Source: G020354785 sp964461435
Lineage (GTDB): Bacteria > Bacteroidota > Bacteroidia > Bacteroidales > UBA10428
Assembly: GCA_964461435.1 (NCBI GenBank)
Contig: CAYWUI010000004.1
Span: 1-64,000 of the forward strand
Reading direction: 5' to 3'
Length of the DNA: 64,000 bases
Position numbers and translations under genes: made by a program. Below are positions 17,297 to 25,856 of this stretch, piece by piece. The notes under the pieces are model-generated. The model had not been told where the DNA came from. It saw only the letters and a program-made list of their open reading frames with translations, and searched no databases. Within the stretch, counting starts at the first letter, position 1, and every line of letters begins with the position of its first letter.

Positions 17297-18343
17297 TTAC
17301 TTTGTTTTATAATGAACTTCCGGCAGTTCCCTTAACCTTTTTGTGCTAATTTCAGGGGTAATATCCCTTTGGGGATTAGCCAGCATCTCGTAACCAACCA
17401 TAAACTTTTTTATAGTCGCTGATCTTAGCAAAGGAGGGTAGAAATGCATATGGAAATGCCATTCGGGATGATCCTTCCCGTCGGTCGGACTCTGATGTAT
17501 GCCTGCAGAATAAGGAAAAGAAACCTCAAAAAGATTATCGTATATTATTGTCAGCCTCTGAAGTATTTCAGCAAAAGACTGCTTTTCTTCCTCCGACATT
17601 ACCCCTATGTTCTGTAAATGCCTTTTGCTTATAATTAGTGTTTCAAAAGGCCATATCCCCCAGAACGGAGATACAACAACGAACCTGTCATTCTCGATTA
17701 CCAGCCTTTCCCCTTTTTCCATCTCCTTTTCAAGATAAACAGAGAGCATGCTCCTTCTATTAGTGTTATAAAATTTCTTCAGGTGATAACATTCCTTTGA
17801 AGGCTCCGCAGGTATTGATTCCTGTGCCCATATCTGTCCGTGGGGATGAGGATTGCTGCACCCCATAACACCTCCCTTATTCTCAAATATCTGCACATAG
17901 TTTATGTAATCCAGCCCTCCTATTTCAAGGTACTCCCTTTGCCATACGTCAATTACCTTTTTTATCGAACCTTTATCCATTTCAGGAAGAGTAAGATCGT
18001 GCCTCGGCGAAAAAATTACAACCTTGCATAAGCCTCTTTCACTTTCAGCAATAAATGTCTCCCCATCCTTGTATCTGCCGGCAGGAATTTCAGGTTTCAG
18101 GGAACTAAAATCATTAATAAATACAAAAGTACCCTTATAGTCGGGATTCTTCACTCCTCCCGCCCTTGTATTGCCGGGACACAAATAACATCCCGGGTCA
18201 TACTCCGGAAGTTTGTCTTCCCTTATTTTTTCAACCTGCCCCTGCCATGGCCTCTTTGCCCTGTGCGGAGAAACCAGCAGCCATTCGCCTGTCAGCGGGT
18301 TATACCTTCTGTGCGGGTGTTCGGAGAAATCAAACTTAATCAT
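17297..18343 (-). CDS. galT: Galactose-1-phosphate uridylyltransferase
   Basis: Exchanges UMP between UDP-glucose and galactose-1-phosphate in the Leloir pathway. Seen: the active-site motif NPHPHGQIW with nucleophilic His168, the zinc-type cysteines CYLC (52-55), the N-terminal RRYNPLTGEWLLVSPHR and the C-terminal HFHMHFYPPLLRS. Length 348 is normal. It is divergent from galM across about 110 bp and convergent with the galK transcript, so the pathway genes lie on both strands. galE is not in the window. Confidence 0.97.
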   Translation of the reverse strand: MIKFDFSEHPHRRYNPLTGEWLLVSPHRAKRPWQGQVEKIREDKLPEYDPGCYLCPGNTRAGGVKNPDYKGTFVFINDFSSLKPEIPAGRYKDGETFIAESERGLCKVVIFSPRHDLTLPEMDKGSIKKVIDVWQREYLEIGGLDYINYVQIFENKGGVMGCSNPHPHGQIWAQESIPAEPSKECYHLKKFYNTNRRSMLSVYLEKEMEKGERLVIENDRFVVVSPFWGIWPFETLIISKRHLQNIGVMSEEEKQSFAEILQRLTIIYDNLFEVSFPYSAGIHQSPTDGKDHPEWHFHMHFYPPLLRSATIKKFMVGYEMLANPQRDITPEISTKRLRELPEVHYKTK

Positions 18344-18454
18344 AATGTCAATATCTTTTTATTCTATCAATATTAGCATTAATTTATTATTTTTTTTAAA
18401 TATGAATTGTTTTTCTTATTTTGGCCGGCGAATACAAATCTTAATATCCATTTT

Positions 18455-19507
18455 ATGAACATAAAGAAAGAACTTTTCGGTAAAACCAAAGATAATAAAG
18501 AAGTTAATCTGTTCAGTTTACAGAATAATAATGGCATAACAGTTAAAATAACCAATTACGGCGGTATAATAACTTACCTGTCCGTTCCCGACAGGAAGGG
18601 TAATTTTAACAACATAGTCCTTGGATTTGACAGCCTGGAAAAATATACCAGTCCGCGCTATCTGGCAGGATGCCCTTACCTGGGGGCAATCATAGGAAGA
18701 TATGCCAACAGGATAGCAAACGGCAAATTCTCACTAGAAGGACAGGAATATAACCTTATGCGCAACGACGGGCCTAACCACCTGCATGGTGGCACAACCG
18801 GATTCGATAAGGTTGTCTGGGACGCAAATGAATTTCAGTCTGACGGTTTAGCCGGACTCAGGCTGGATTATTATAGTAAGGATATGGAAGAAGGGTATCC
18901 CGGAAATTTAAGCATATCTGTAATTTACTCATTGACAAATCAGAATGAGCTAAAGGTCGAATACCGCGGGAAAATCGATAAAGCATGCCCCGTAAGCCTG
19001 ACACAGCACAGTTACTTCAATCTGAACTGCCTGAGCAGCGATATTCTTGAGCACGAACTGTACCTTAATGCGGATAAATATACCGTTGCGGATGATACCT
19101 TTATCCCTACAGGGGCGTTAGCAGATGTAGCAGATACCCCGCTGGATTTCCGCAATCCCCGTAAAATCGGTGAAAGAATAAACCGGCTTGATAGCGGATA
19201 TGATCACAATTTTGTTCTGAATAAACAAAATAACGCTGAACCTTCCCTGGCAGCGAGGGTAACTGAAGGCTCCACCGGCCGGGTCCTCGAAATGTATACC
19301 ACTGAACCGGGAGTTCAGTTATATACCGGCAACTTTCTGGATGGAACATTTACAAATGCCGAAGGTAAAAAAATGAACAAACATTATGGTCTTTGCCTTG
19401 AAGCACAGCATTATCCCGATACCCCGAATAAACCAGGCTTCCCTTCAGCCATCCTGGCCCCCGGCAAAAAATATTTTCAGCTTACAATATATAAGTTTAT
19501 TATATAG
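18455..19507 (+). CDS. galM: Aldose 1-epimerase (mutarotase)
   Basis: Interconverts alpha and beta anomers of galactose/glucose. Seen from ATG 18455: FGKTKDNKEVNLFSLQNNNG at the N-terminus, the substrate motif NDGPNHLHGG (first catalytic His region), LTQHSYFNL with the second His, DHNFVL, and the C-terminal GLCLEAQHYPDTPNKP, whose Glu is the catalytic base. An in-frame ATG at 18407 would add 16 residues unlike the family, so 18455 is preferred. It completes the local galactose set with galK and galT. Confidence 0.95.
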   Translation: MNIKKELFGKTKDNKEVNLFSLQNNNGITVKITNYGGIITYLSVPDRKGNFNNIVLGFDSLEKYTSPRYLAGCPYLGAIIGRYANRIANGKFSLEGQEYNLMRNDGPNHLHGGTTGFDKVVWDANEFQSDGLAGLRLDYYSKDMEEGYPGNLSISVIYSLTNQNELKVEYRGKIDKACPVSLTQHSYFNLNCLSSDILEHELYLNADKYTVADDTFIPTGALADVADTPLDFRNPRKIGERINRLDSGYDHNFVLNKQNNAEPSLAARVTEGSTGRVLEMYTTEPGVQLYTGNFLDGTFTNAEGKKMNKHYGLCLEAQHYPDTPNKPGFPSAILAPGKKYFQLTIYKFII

Positions 19508-19521
19508 AATCCGGGGTTTTT

Positions 19522-19544
19522 AATCCCTGCTTATCCCGGGGATT
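19522..19544. terminator. Possible terminator between galM and the DUF2007-like gene
   Basis: An AATCCC/GGGATT stem (19522-19527 with 19539-19544) with an 11-nt loop lies in the 58-bp convergent gap. No strong T-run follows on either strand, so this is tentative. Confidence 0.3.
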
Positions 19545-19565
19545 GAAGTTTAACTGCAAACATTA

Positions 19566-19784
19566 TTATTTGCATATATCCCTGTATATTTCCAGGATTT
19601 TGTTTTTATATTCCAGGGGTGCTTCAATATGCCCCCAGCCCTTTTGGAGCTGAAAAATACCATCATAGACTGAATCATAATAAGACCTTATTACATGAGG
19701 GATATTCCTTTCTTTTAGTATCGGGCTGATTATATTGGCTTCAATTTCATTCTTAAGTATAACAACCTTGATATTTCTGATCAT
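19566..19784 (-). CDS. DUF2007-like small protein
   Basis: 72 residues from ATG 19784: a beta-alpha-beta start (MIRNIKVVILKNEIEANII) followed by LKERNIPHVIRSYYDS and GWGHIEAPLEYKNKILEIY. This order (two-strand core, a helix over which a covered ligand could sit, then a terminal helix) fits the DUF2007 putative signal-transducing family. An upstream in-frame ATG at 19811 would add nine residues (MENIINTCF) and cannot be excluded. It is a single gene with no operon partner; an 8-bp-stem hairpin lies upstream at 19828-19847. Confidence 0.5.
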   Translation of the reverse strand: MIRNIKVVILKNEIEANIISPILKERNIPHVIRSYYDSVYDGIFQLQKGWGHIEAPLEYKNKILEIYRDICK

Positions 19785-19827
19785 AAAGCACGTATTTATA
19801 ATATTTTCCAATCAAAAATAACAATTT

Positions 19828-19847
19828 TCCTGTTTAAAAAAACAGGA
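19828..19847. repeat. Perfect 8-bp inverted repeat upstream of the DUF2007-like gene
   Basis: TCCTGTTT, a 4-nt A loop, then AAACAGGA. No T-run follows on either strand, so it is not a convincing terminator. It starts 16 bp from the longer possible start codon and could be an operator or a leader hairpin. Confidence 0.4.
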
Positions 19848-19994
19848 TCAAATTCTTTAATTGTTAAAGTCCGTTTTAAAACATAAGTTATTATTAATGC
19901 CCTTCTTGTTTTTATGTGTTTCATGATAATTTTAATATTTTTATGGATAATTTTTCCGAATCTGTAATTTTACATTATACTAAATGCTCATTAT

Positions 19995-21533
19995 ATGCCA
20001 TTAATTACTTCAATAGTAAACTGGCTTAACATTAAAAGGGTTTATCAGATAGACTTAATAAAAAAATATCCTTTTGATATTCAGCAGGAGACGCTCTTTA
20101 AGCTTCTGAATAAAGCAGCCGACACGGAATGGGGTAAAAAATATAATTTTGCATCAGTTGATAGTATTGAAGCTTTTCAGGAACGTATTCCCCTCCAGAC
20201 ATATGAAGATATAAAGCCCTATATCAGCCGTTTACGGAAAGGGGAAAGCAACCTGCTGTGGCCGGGGGAAATTAAATGGTTTGCCAAATCTTCGGGAACA
20301 ACCAGTGACAAAAGCAAGTTTATACCTGTAAGCAAAGACAGTCTTGAAGAATGCCATTTCAGGGGAGGAAGGGATGTTCTGGCCATTTATACTTTTAATA
20401 ATCCCGATTCAAAAATATTTTCGGGCAAAGGACTTACCCTTGGAGGCAGCCACAAAATTGATAATTTCAATAACCAGTCATATTACGGTGATTTGTCTGC
20501 CATTCTTATTGAAAACCTCCCATTCTGGACAGAGTTTATCCGTACGCCAAGCTTTGAGGTTGCACTGCTTGATAAATGGGAAGAGAAGCTGGAAAAAATT
20601 GCCAGGGAGACAATTAATGAAAATGTAACAAATATTGCCGGTGTACCTTCATGGAACCTGGTAATGATCAGGTATATCCTTAATTATGCCAAAAAGAATA
20701 ACCTTATGGACATATGGCCGAATCTGGAGCTTTTTATTCACGGAGGTGTAAATTTTACTCCATATAAAGAACAGTTCAATAAAATAATACCTTCTGAAAA
20801 TATGCACTACCTCGAAGCATATAATGCTTCGGAGGGATTTTTTGCAATACAGGATGAGCCTGATAAAAATGATATGCTATTGATGCTGGATTATGGCATT
20901 TTTTATGAATTTATTCCTGTTAATGAAATAAATAATACCTATCCAAAGGCTTATAATATTGGCAATGTTAGAAAAAATGTGAACTATGCAATGGTTATTA
21001 CAACCAATGGGGGACTCTGGCGTTACCTTATCGGAGATACAGTAATGTTTACTTCCCTGTATCCTCACAAAATAGTGATCTCCGGGAGAACAAAGCATTT
21101 CATCAATGCTTTTGGAGAAGAGATCATAATTGATAATGCCGAGAAAGCCCTGAAAATAGCCTGTGACAAAACAAATGCAGAAATATCGGACTATACGGCA
21201 GCCCCGGTTTATATGACTCATGACAAAAAAGGGGCACATGAATGGCTGATTGAATTTACCGTACCCCCTTCAGATCCTGACTATTTTTCTTCAATTCTTG
21301 ACCATGCCTTAATGTCTGTAAATTCCGATTACGAAGCAAAGAGATATAAAGACATAACACTTGACAAACCAATTGTAAGACTGGCTGAAAGAGGGACTTT
21401 TTACGAATGGCTGAAGAAAAGAGAAAAGCTGGGAGGGCAAAACAAGGTGCCCCGCCTGTCAAATGACAGAAAATATATTGATGAGCTGTTGAAAATAGAC
21501 AGGCATCTAAAATCCAGACAAGAATCCGTTTAA
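19995..21533 (+). CDS. GH3-family acyl-adenylate/amidosynthetase-like protein
   Basis: ANL-superfamily protein of 512 residues related to plant GH3 enzymes. Seen: the adenylation P-loop FAKSSGTTSDKSKFIPVS (96-113), EAYNASEGFFAIQDEP (acyl/nucleotide pocket) and GGLWRYLIGDTVMFTS with the conserved Asp, then SGRTKHFINAFGEE before the C-terminal domain. Known: GH3 enzymes adenylate a carboxylate and join it to an amino acid. Bacterial members are common in Bacteroidota and their substrates are unknown. It is followed 54 bp later by a deoxynucleoside kinase, with no evident functional link. Confidence 0.9.
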   Translation: MPLITSIVNWLNIKRVYQIDLIKKYPFDIQQETLFKLLNKAADTEWGKKYNFASVDSIEAFQERIPLQTYEDIKPYISRLRKGESNLLWPGEIKWFAKSSGTTSDKSKFIPVSKDSLEECHFRGGRDVLAIYTFNNPDSKIFSGKGLTLGGSHKIDNFNNQSYYGDLSAILIENLPFWTEFIRTPSFEVALLDKWEEKLEKIARETINENVTNIAGVPSWNLVMIRYILNYAKKNNLMDIWPNLELFIHGGVNFTPYKEQFNKIIPSENMHYLEAYNASEGFFAIQDEPDKNDMLLMLDYGIFYEFIPVNEINNTYPKAYNIGNVRKNVNYAMVITTNGGLWRYLIGDTVMFTSLYPHKIVISGRTKHFINAFGEEIIIDNAEKALKIACDKTNAEISDYTAAPVYMTHDKKGAHEWLIEFTVPPSDPDYFSSILDHALMSVNSDYEAKRYKDITLDKPIVRLAERGTFYEWLKKREKLGGQNKVPRLSNDRKYIDELLKIDRHLKSRQESV

Positions 21534-21587
21534 ATATATAATAAAAATAATTCGTACATTAGTACGCCCCACTAAACATTAAAAAAC

Positions 21588-22205
21588 ATGCATATAGCCG
21601 TAGCAGGTAACATTGGATCAGGCAAAACCACGCTTACACGTCTGCTTTCAAAACATTATGGATGGGAAGCACATTATGAAGATATTGATGATAATCCTTA
21701 TCTGAATGATTTTTATAACGACATGCAGCGTTGGTCATTTAATCTTCAGATCTATTTTTTAAACAGCAGGTTTAACTATATCCTCTCATTCAGAAAAACA
21801 GGCAAGACATTGATCCAGGACAGGACGATCTATGAAGATGCTTACATTTTTGCACCTAACCTGCATTCCATGGGTTTAATGTCAACCCGTGACTTTGAAA
21901 ACTATTTTACCCTGTTTAATCTTATGAGCTCCCTCATTCAACCTCCTGACCTTGTAATATACCTGAGGGCATCAGTCCCCACACTTGTAAAACAGATTCA
22001 AAAAAGAGGCAGAAAATATGAAGAAAATATACGGCTTGATTATTTGAAACGCCTTAATGAAAGATATGAAGCCTGGATCGAAGCATATAACCTTGACAAA
22101 TTATTAATTATTGACGTCGATAATAATAATTTCTCTGATAATCCTGAAGATCTGAGCATTGTTATTGATAAAGTCAATGCCGAAATCCATGGCCTTTTTA
22201 AGTAG
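21588..22205 (+). CDS. Deoxynucleoside kinase
   Basis: Phosphorylates deoxynucleosides (deoxyadenosine/deoxyguanosine type in many bacteria) for salvage. Seen: P-loop GNIGSGKTTL (7-16), the substrate-binding region YEDIDDNPYLNDFYNDMQRWSFNLQ, the DRS/DRT-type motif LIQDRTIYEDAYIF and the lid RGRKYEENI. Length 205 fits the dNK family (PF01712). The base preference is not resolvable. It converges on SiaC-like paralogue 2 with a 2-bp gap. Confidence 0.93.
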   Translation: MHIAVAGNIGSGKTTLTRLLSKHYGWEAHYEDIDDNPYLNDFYNDMQRWSFNLQIYFLNSRFNYILSFRKTGKTLIQDRTIYEDAYIFAPNLHSMGLMSTRDFENYFTLFNLMSSLIQPPDLVIYLRASVPTLVKQIQKRGRKYEENIRLDYLKRLNERYEAWIEAYNLDKLLIIDVDNNNFSDNPEDLSIVIDKVNAEIHGLFK

Positions 22206-22207
22206 GA

Positions 22208-22582
22208 TTATGCAGCTTCCGCGTATTCAAAAAAGTTAAATCTGGATCTCCTCAGCAACTCTGCAAATATTTGCCCTTTCTCCAGTGCATCGTCATCCCC
22301 TTCTTCATAATACCAGTTAATTACTATTTCCTTAACAAGTTTATTTGCATCAAGCTCCTTCAGCAAATCCAGGATTTTCTTTACCGAGGCACTGTTTATA
22401 TACTCAAGATTAATGTTAAAAGTTACTTTATCTGCTCTCAGCTTCGCAATCCATGTAAATAAAGGATCATAGAACCTGGCTACGGCAACCGGACATGATT
22501 TCCCTTTAAAAAGCAATTCCCCGCTATTTAAAAACTCAACCTTCGGTGTATCAATTGTACCTTCAATTATTAAATCTTCCAT
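22208..22582 (-). CDS. DUF1987/SiaC-family protein, paralogue 2 (phosphoacceptor kept)
   Basis: 124-residue SiaC-like protein. Seen: GTIDTPKVEFLNSGELLFKGKSCPV, the central YINSASVKKILDLL with Ser64 at the position phosphorylated in SiaC, and VINWYYEEGDDDALEKGQ near the end. Known: SiaC-type proteins switch partners with a SiaB kinase and SiaA phosphatase. No siaA, siaB or siaD homologue is adjacent, so its partners must be encoded elsewhere. It differs from paralogue 1 (12.2 kb) mainly in this intact motif. Confidence 0.85.
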   Translation of the reverse strand: MEDLIIEGTIDTPKVEFLNSGELLFKGKSCPVAVARFYDPLFTWIAKLRADKVTFNINLEYINSASVKKILDLLKELDANKLVKEIVINWYYEEGDDDALEKGQIFAELLRRSRFNFFEYAEAA

Positions 22583-23029
22583 AATTTCGTTTAATTGTAA
22601 TTATTATTTTGCTTATGCATATTATTCTACGAATAGCTGAAATTAAAGATTAATACAATTGACAAATATTTATAATATTTTGACTAGAAAGTCCTTTTTA
22701 TATGGGAATTATTTTAATACATAAATAATTTTGCTTATTATTGTAACTGCTGATAGATATGAGTAACATAAGCCAAAAAGGAAGGAGAAGGAGATACAAT
22801 GTTAATTATTATAACCTGCCTCAAATATTAAGTTGTTATTCCGGAACAATACCGCTGTAACTCTTACTCGTATTTTACCACTAAGGTAAAATTCAGATTC
22901 TTAATCCATTACGTGCTTGTTTTAATTTAATTCATGGAATTATCCCTGATAATTAAAATAGATTTATAATAACAGATATAACCCTGATATACAAATAATA
23001 TATATAAAGTAATTAAAGTATAACATTAT
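22583..23029. other. 447-bp intergenic region with possible leader and mini-ORF upstream of the MATE gene
   Basis: No conventional gene. Seen in order: a perfect -7-type element TAATTTTG at 22726-22733 without a clear -33 partner; a purine-rich Shine-Dalgarno-like run (GGAAGGAGAAGGAGA, 22781-22795) followed by ATG 22799 and a 10-codon frame (MLIIITCLKY) ending at 22831; and a 7-bp hairpin (22873-22879 with 22885-22891). If the promoter is real, the MATE transcript has a leader of about 290 nt. No known riboswitch class was recognised. Confidence 0.4.
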
Positions 23030-24415
23030 ATGCCTGACATTTTAAAAGATATAATGGAATCTATTAAAGGTACAGAGCAGGATTTTACAAAAGGTAAAAT
23101 AAGCAGGGCAATTATTTTACTTTCCATACCTATGGTACTTGAAATGGCTATGGAATCCATTTTCGCCCTGACGGATATATTCTTTGTTTCCAGGCTTGGT
23201 GAAGATGCAATAGCTGCAGTTGGTATTACTGAATCCATTATGACATTTATCTATGCTATTGGCGGGGGTCTGAGCATGGCTGCAACAGGCATGATAGCCA
23301 GGCGTATAGGTGAAAAAAGGCCTGACAAAGCTTCTGTTGCCGCAGCACAGGCAATTATTGCAGGTCTTATGATATCAATGCTCCTGGCAATACCCGGGAT
23401 TTTTATGCCCACAGATATCTTAAAATTAATGGGTCTGGAAAAAAGTGTTATCGAGGCCGGATATAAATACACTGGGATAATGCTTGCCGGCAATGGCATA
23501 ATTATACTGCTTTTTGTAAATAATGCAATTTTCAGGAGCGCCGGAGATGCAGCGATATCAATGAAAGTTTTGTGGTTCGCTAACGTTACAAATATAATGC
23601 TTGATCCCTGTTTAATCTTCGGACTGGGTCCATTTCCAAAACTGGGCGTTACGGGCGCCGCCGTTGCTACAACTATTGGCCGCGGAACAGCCGTCATTTA
23701 CCAGTTTTATTTACTCAACAAAGGTACCGACAGGATACAGTTAAGACTAAAATATATTATACCCAGAATTAATATAATGTTTCAACTGCTAAAACTTTCG
23801 GGTGGAGGTATAGGACAGTATTTGATTGCAACAGCCAGCTGGGTTGCCCTGTTCAGGATCGTGGCCGAATTTGGAAAGGAAGCTGTTGCCGGATATACTA
23901 TTGCACTAAGGATAATCATTTTTGCATTGCTGCCGTCGTGGGGCATGAGCAATGCCGCTGCTACTCTTGTCGGACAGAACCTGGGCGCAAAAAAGCCACA
24001 GAGAGCTGCACGCTCTGTGTTTATAACAAGCATTGCAAATGCCGTTTTTCTGTTGGTTATTGCTCTCATACTGGTAACTATACCTGACTTTTTCATTAAA
24101 TTCTTTCACCAGAAACCAGATGTGGAAAAAATTGCTGTTGCCAGCCTGAGAATAATAAGCTACGGATTTGTCTTTTATGCAATAGGAATGGTAATTACAC
24201 AGTCTTTTAACGGCGCAGGTGATACATATACGCCAACCCTGCTGAACCTTGTATGTTTCTGGCTGATTGAAATTCCCCTGGCCTATACATTGTCAATTAT
24301 AAACGGATTTAATGAAAGGGGTGTATTCTGGGCTATAGTTATTGCAGAATCAATTCTTACAATACTCGGAATTATAGTTTTTTCCAAAGGGAAATGGAAA
24401 CTGAGAGAAGTATGA
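23030..24415 (+). CDS. MATE-family efflux transporter
   Basis: Multidrug and toxin extrusion permease of 461 residues in the inner membrane, with about twelve hydrophobic helices in two MATE halves. Seen: ISRAIILLSIPMVLEMAMESIFALTDIFFVSRLGEDAIAAVG at the start, typical of the NorM/DinF-type fold, and SFNGAGDTYTPTLLNLVCFW in the second half. Known: sodium- or proton-coupled export of cationic compounds or metabolites; the substrate is unknown. A long upstream region with a possible leader hints at regulated expression. The next gene, UPF0316, follows in the same direction after 76 bp. Confidence 0.93.
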   Translation: MPDILKDIMESIKGTEQDFTKGKISRAIILLSIPMVLEMAMESIFALTDIFFVSRLGEDAIAAVGITESIMTFIYAIGGGLSMAATGMIARRIGEKRPDKASVAAAQAIIAGLMISMLLAIPGIFMPTDILKLMGLEKSVIEAGYKYTGIMLAGNGIIILLFVNNAIFRSAGDAAISMKVLWFANVTNIMLDPCLIFGLGPFPKLGVTGAAVATTIGRGTAVIYQFYLLNKGTDRIQLRLKYIIPRINIMFQLLKLSGGGIGQYLIATASWVALFRIVAEFGKEAVAGYTIALRIIIFALLPSWGMSNAAATLVGQNLGAKKPQRAARSVFITSIANAVFLLVIALILVTIPDFFIKFFHQKPDVEKIAVASLRIISYGFVFYAIGMVITQSFNGAGDTYTPTLLNLVCFWLIEIPLAYTLSIINGFNERGVFWAIVIAESILTILGIIVFSKGKWKLREV

Positions 24416-24491
24416 TTGAAAATGTTTAAACCAGCAAAAATTTATTATACTTTAATAATTAATTATTTTTACAAAATATACACTTACAATT

Positions 24492-25070
24492 ATGGAATTT
24501 TTTGACTCGAATTTATACTCATATTTTATCCTGCCATTGCTGATATTTTTTGCCAGGATATGTGATGTTACCCTCGGAACATTAAGGATTATCCTAACTT
24601 CAAAAGGTAAAAAGTTCATAGCCCCTTTTCTGGGCTTTATAGAAATGATCATATGGATTCTTGCCATAACACATATTTTTGAGAACTTAAATAACTGGGC
24701 TTGTTATATTGCTTTCGCAGCTGGTTTTGCCATGGGCAACTTTGTGGGAATAACCGTGGAGGAAAGGCTGGCTATAGGCTATGAACTGATAAGGATCATA
24801 ACAAATAAAGAGGCGGAAAAATTAGTTTCCGTTCTCAGGGAAAAAGGTTATGGAATTACTTCTATCCAGGCCCAGGGAAGCCAGGGTGATGTGGGTATTA
24901 TATATTCAATAATAAAACGCAGTGATTTGAAAAATTTTGTGTCTTTTATGAAGATATTTAATCCTCATGCATTTTATACAATTGAAGATATCAGATTTGT
25001 CAATAAAAACATTTTCAGGCCTTTTAACAAATCAGTAGCCAGAAAAAAGATATTCAGAAAGAAAAAATAA
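24492..25070 (+). CDS. UPF0316 membrane protein (DUF5698 plus DUF2179)
   Basis: 192 residues. Seen: three N-terminal membrane helices with the family signature ARICDVTLGTLRIILTSKGKKF and FAAGFAMGNFVGITVEERLAIG, then a soluble DUF2179 domain (YGITSIQAQGSQGDVGIIYSIIKRSDL...FYTIEDIRFVN). Known: UPF0316 (YebE-like) proteins are conserved but uncharacterised; DUF2179 resembles a ligand-binding regulatory fold. It is followed 13 bp later by the secreted metallopeptidase gene, probably in one transcript. The basic C-terminus (KKIFRKKK) is typical. Confidence 0.9.
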   Translation: MEFFDSNLYSYFILPLLIFFARICDVTLGTLRIILTSKGKKFIAPFLGFIEMIIWILAITHIFENLNNWACYIAFAAGFAMGNFVGITVEERLAIGYELIRIITNKEAEKLVSVLREKGYGITSIQAQGSQGDVGIIYSIIKRSDLKNFVSFMKIFNPHAFYTIEDIRFVNKNIFRPFNKSVARKKIFRKKK

Positions 25071-25083
25071 AATAAAGATTCTC

Positions 25084-25755
25084 ATGCCGGGGAAAAGAGA
25101 ACTGTATATTATTTTTTTTATACTGTTACCAGAGTGCATATATTCACAATACGGATGCATAAGAGAAAACTTTCAGCCAGATGATGCCAGGTTAATTAAA
25201 GATTCTTTAGAATGCATCCACGGATTTAAAAAAACATTTTTACCCGGATATGAACTGCCTGCAATTCTTGCTTTATCATGCTATCCCGAACTTGATTCCA
25301 TCAATATTGAATTAAAAAGCAGGAAATTAAACCACCTTGGCAATGCAAGGCCGAAAATGGATTTCATATTCAGGAATAAAGAAAACAGGCACTACATAAT
25401 AATAATCAATAAAGACGCTAAAGATATCCTGGGTTTTGCCTTCAGCGATCTTCCATTCAATGCGCAAATCGGATTTTTCGGGCATGAGCTGGCTCATATT
25501 ACCGATTATACAGGTAAGAACAATTTTCAAATGATTTCTTTCGGAGTCAAATACTTTTTTATGAGGAAGGCTGTAGAAAGATACACTGACCATATTGCCA
25601 TAAAACATAATCTCGGACGGCAGATATATGATTTAAGGAGTTTTGTGCTTAACAACCCGGATATTGATGATCACTATCTGAAATATAAAAGTAATAATTA
25701 CCTTGACGGTGAGGAGATTTTACATGAAATTTCAAAATTTAATGAGCCCAGGTAA
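25084..25755 (+). CDS. Putative secreted zinc metallopeptidase (HExxH, M48-like)
   Basis: 223 residues. Seen: an N-terminal hydrophobic signal segment (about 7-20), zinc motif GHELAH with His134, Glu135 and His138, and a downstream ERYTD (Glu165 to Asp169) that matches the ExxxD third-ligand helix of gluzincins such as M48. Inferred: an exported zinc protease of the M48-like type, anchored or periplasmic. The fold outside the motif is not recognised, and no known subfamily can be named. It shares a short gap with the UPF0316 gene and precedes the S41 protease. Confidence 0.6.
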   Translation: MPGKRELYIIFFILLPECIYSQYGCIRENFQPDDARLIKDSLECIHGFKKTFLPGYELPAILALSCYPELDSINIELKSRKLNHLGNARPKMDFIFRNKENRHYIIIINKDAKDILGFAFSDLPFNAQIGFFGHELAHITDYTGKNNFQMISFGVKYFFMRKAVERYTDHIAIKHNLGRQIYDLRSFVLNNPDIDDHYLKYKSNNYLDGEEILHEISKFNEPR

Positions 25756-25814
25756 AATAAGTGATAATTAACAATAATTATGAAGTATTACTGATAATAA
25801 AATATTAAATGCAC

Positions 25815-25822
25815 TAAATTTG
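25815..25822 (+). promoter_or_regulatory. -7 element of the CtpA-type protease promoter
   Basis: Perfect TAnnTTTG (TAAATTTG) at 25815-25822; the predicted start is near 25829, 28 nt before ATG 25857. No convincing TTTG lies at -33. Confidence 0.45.
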
Positions 25823-25856
25823 AACTAATTTTTAGTTATTTATAAATCCAGGTAAA

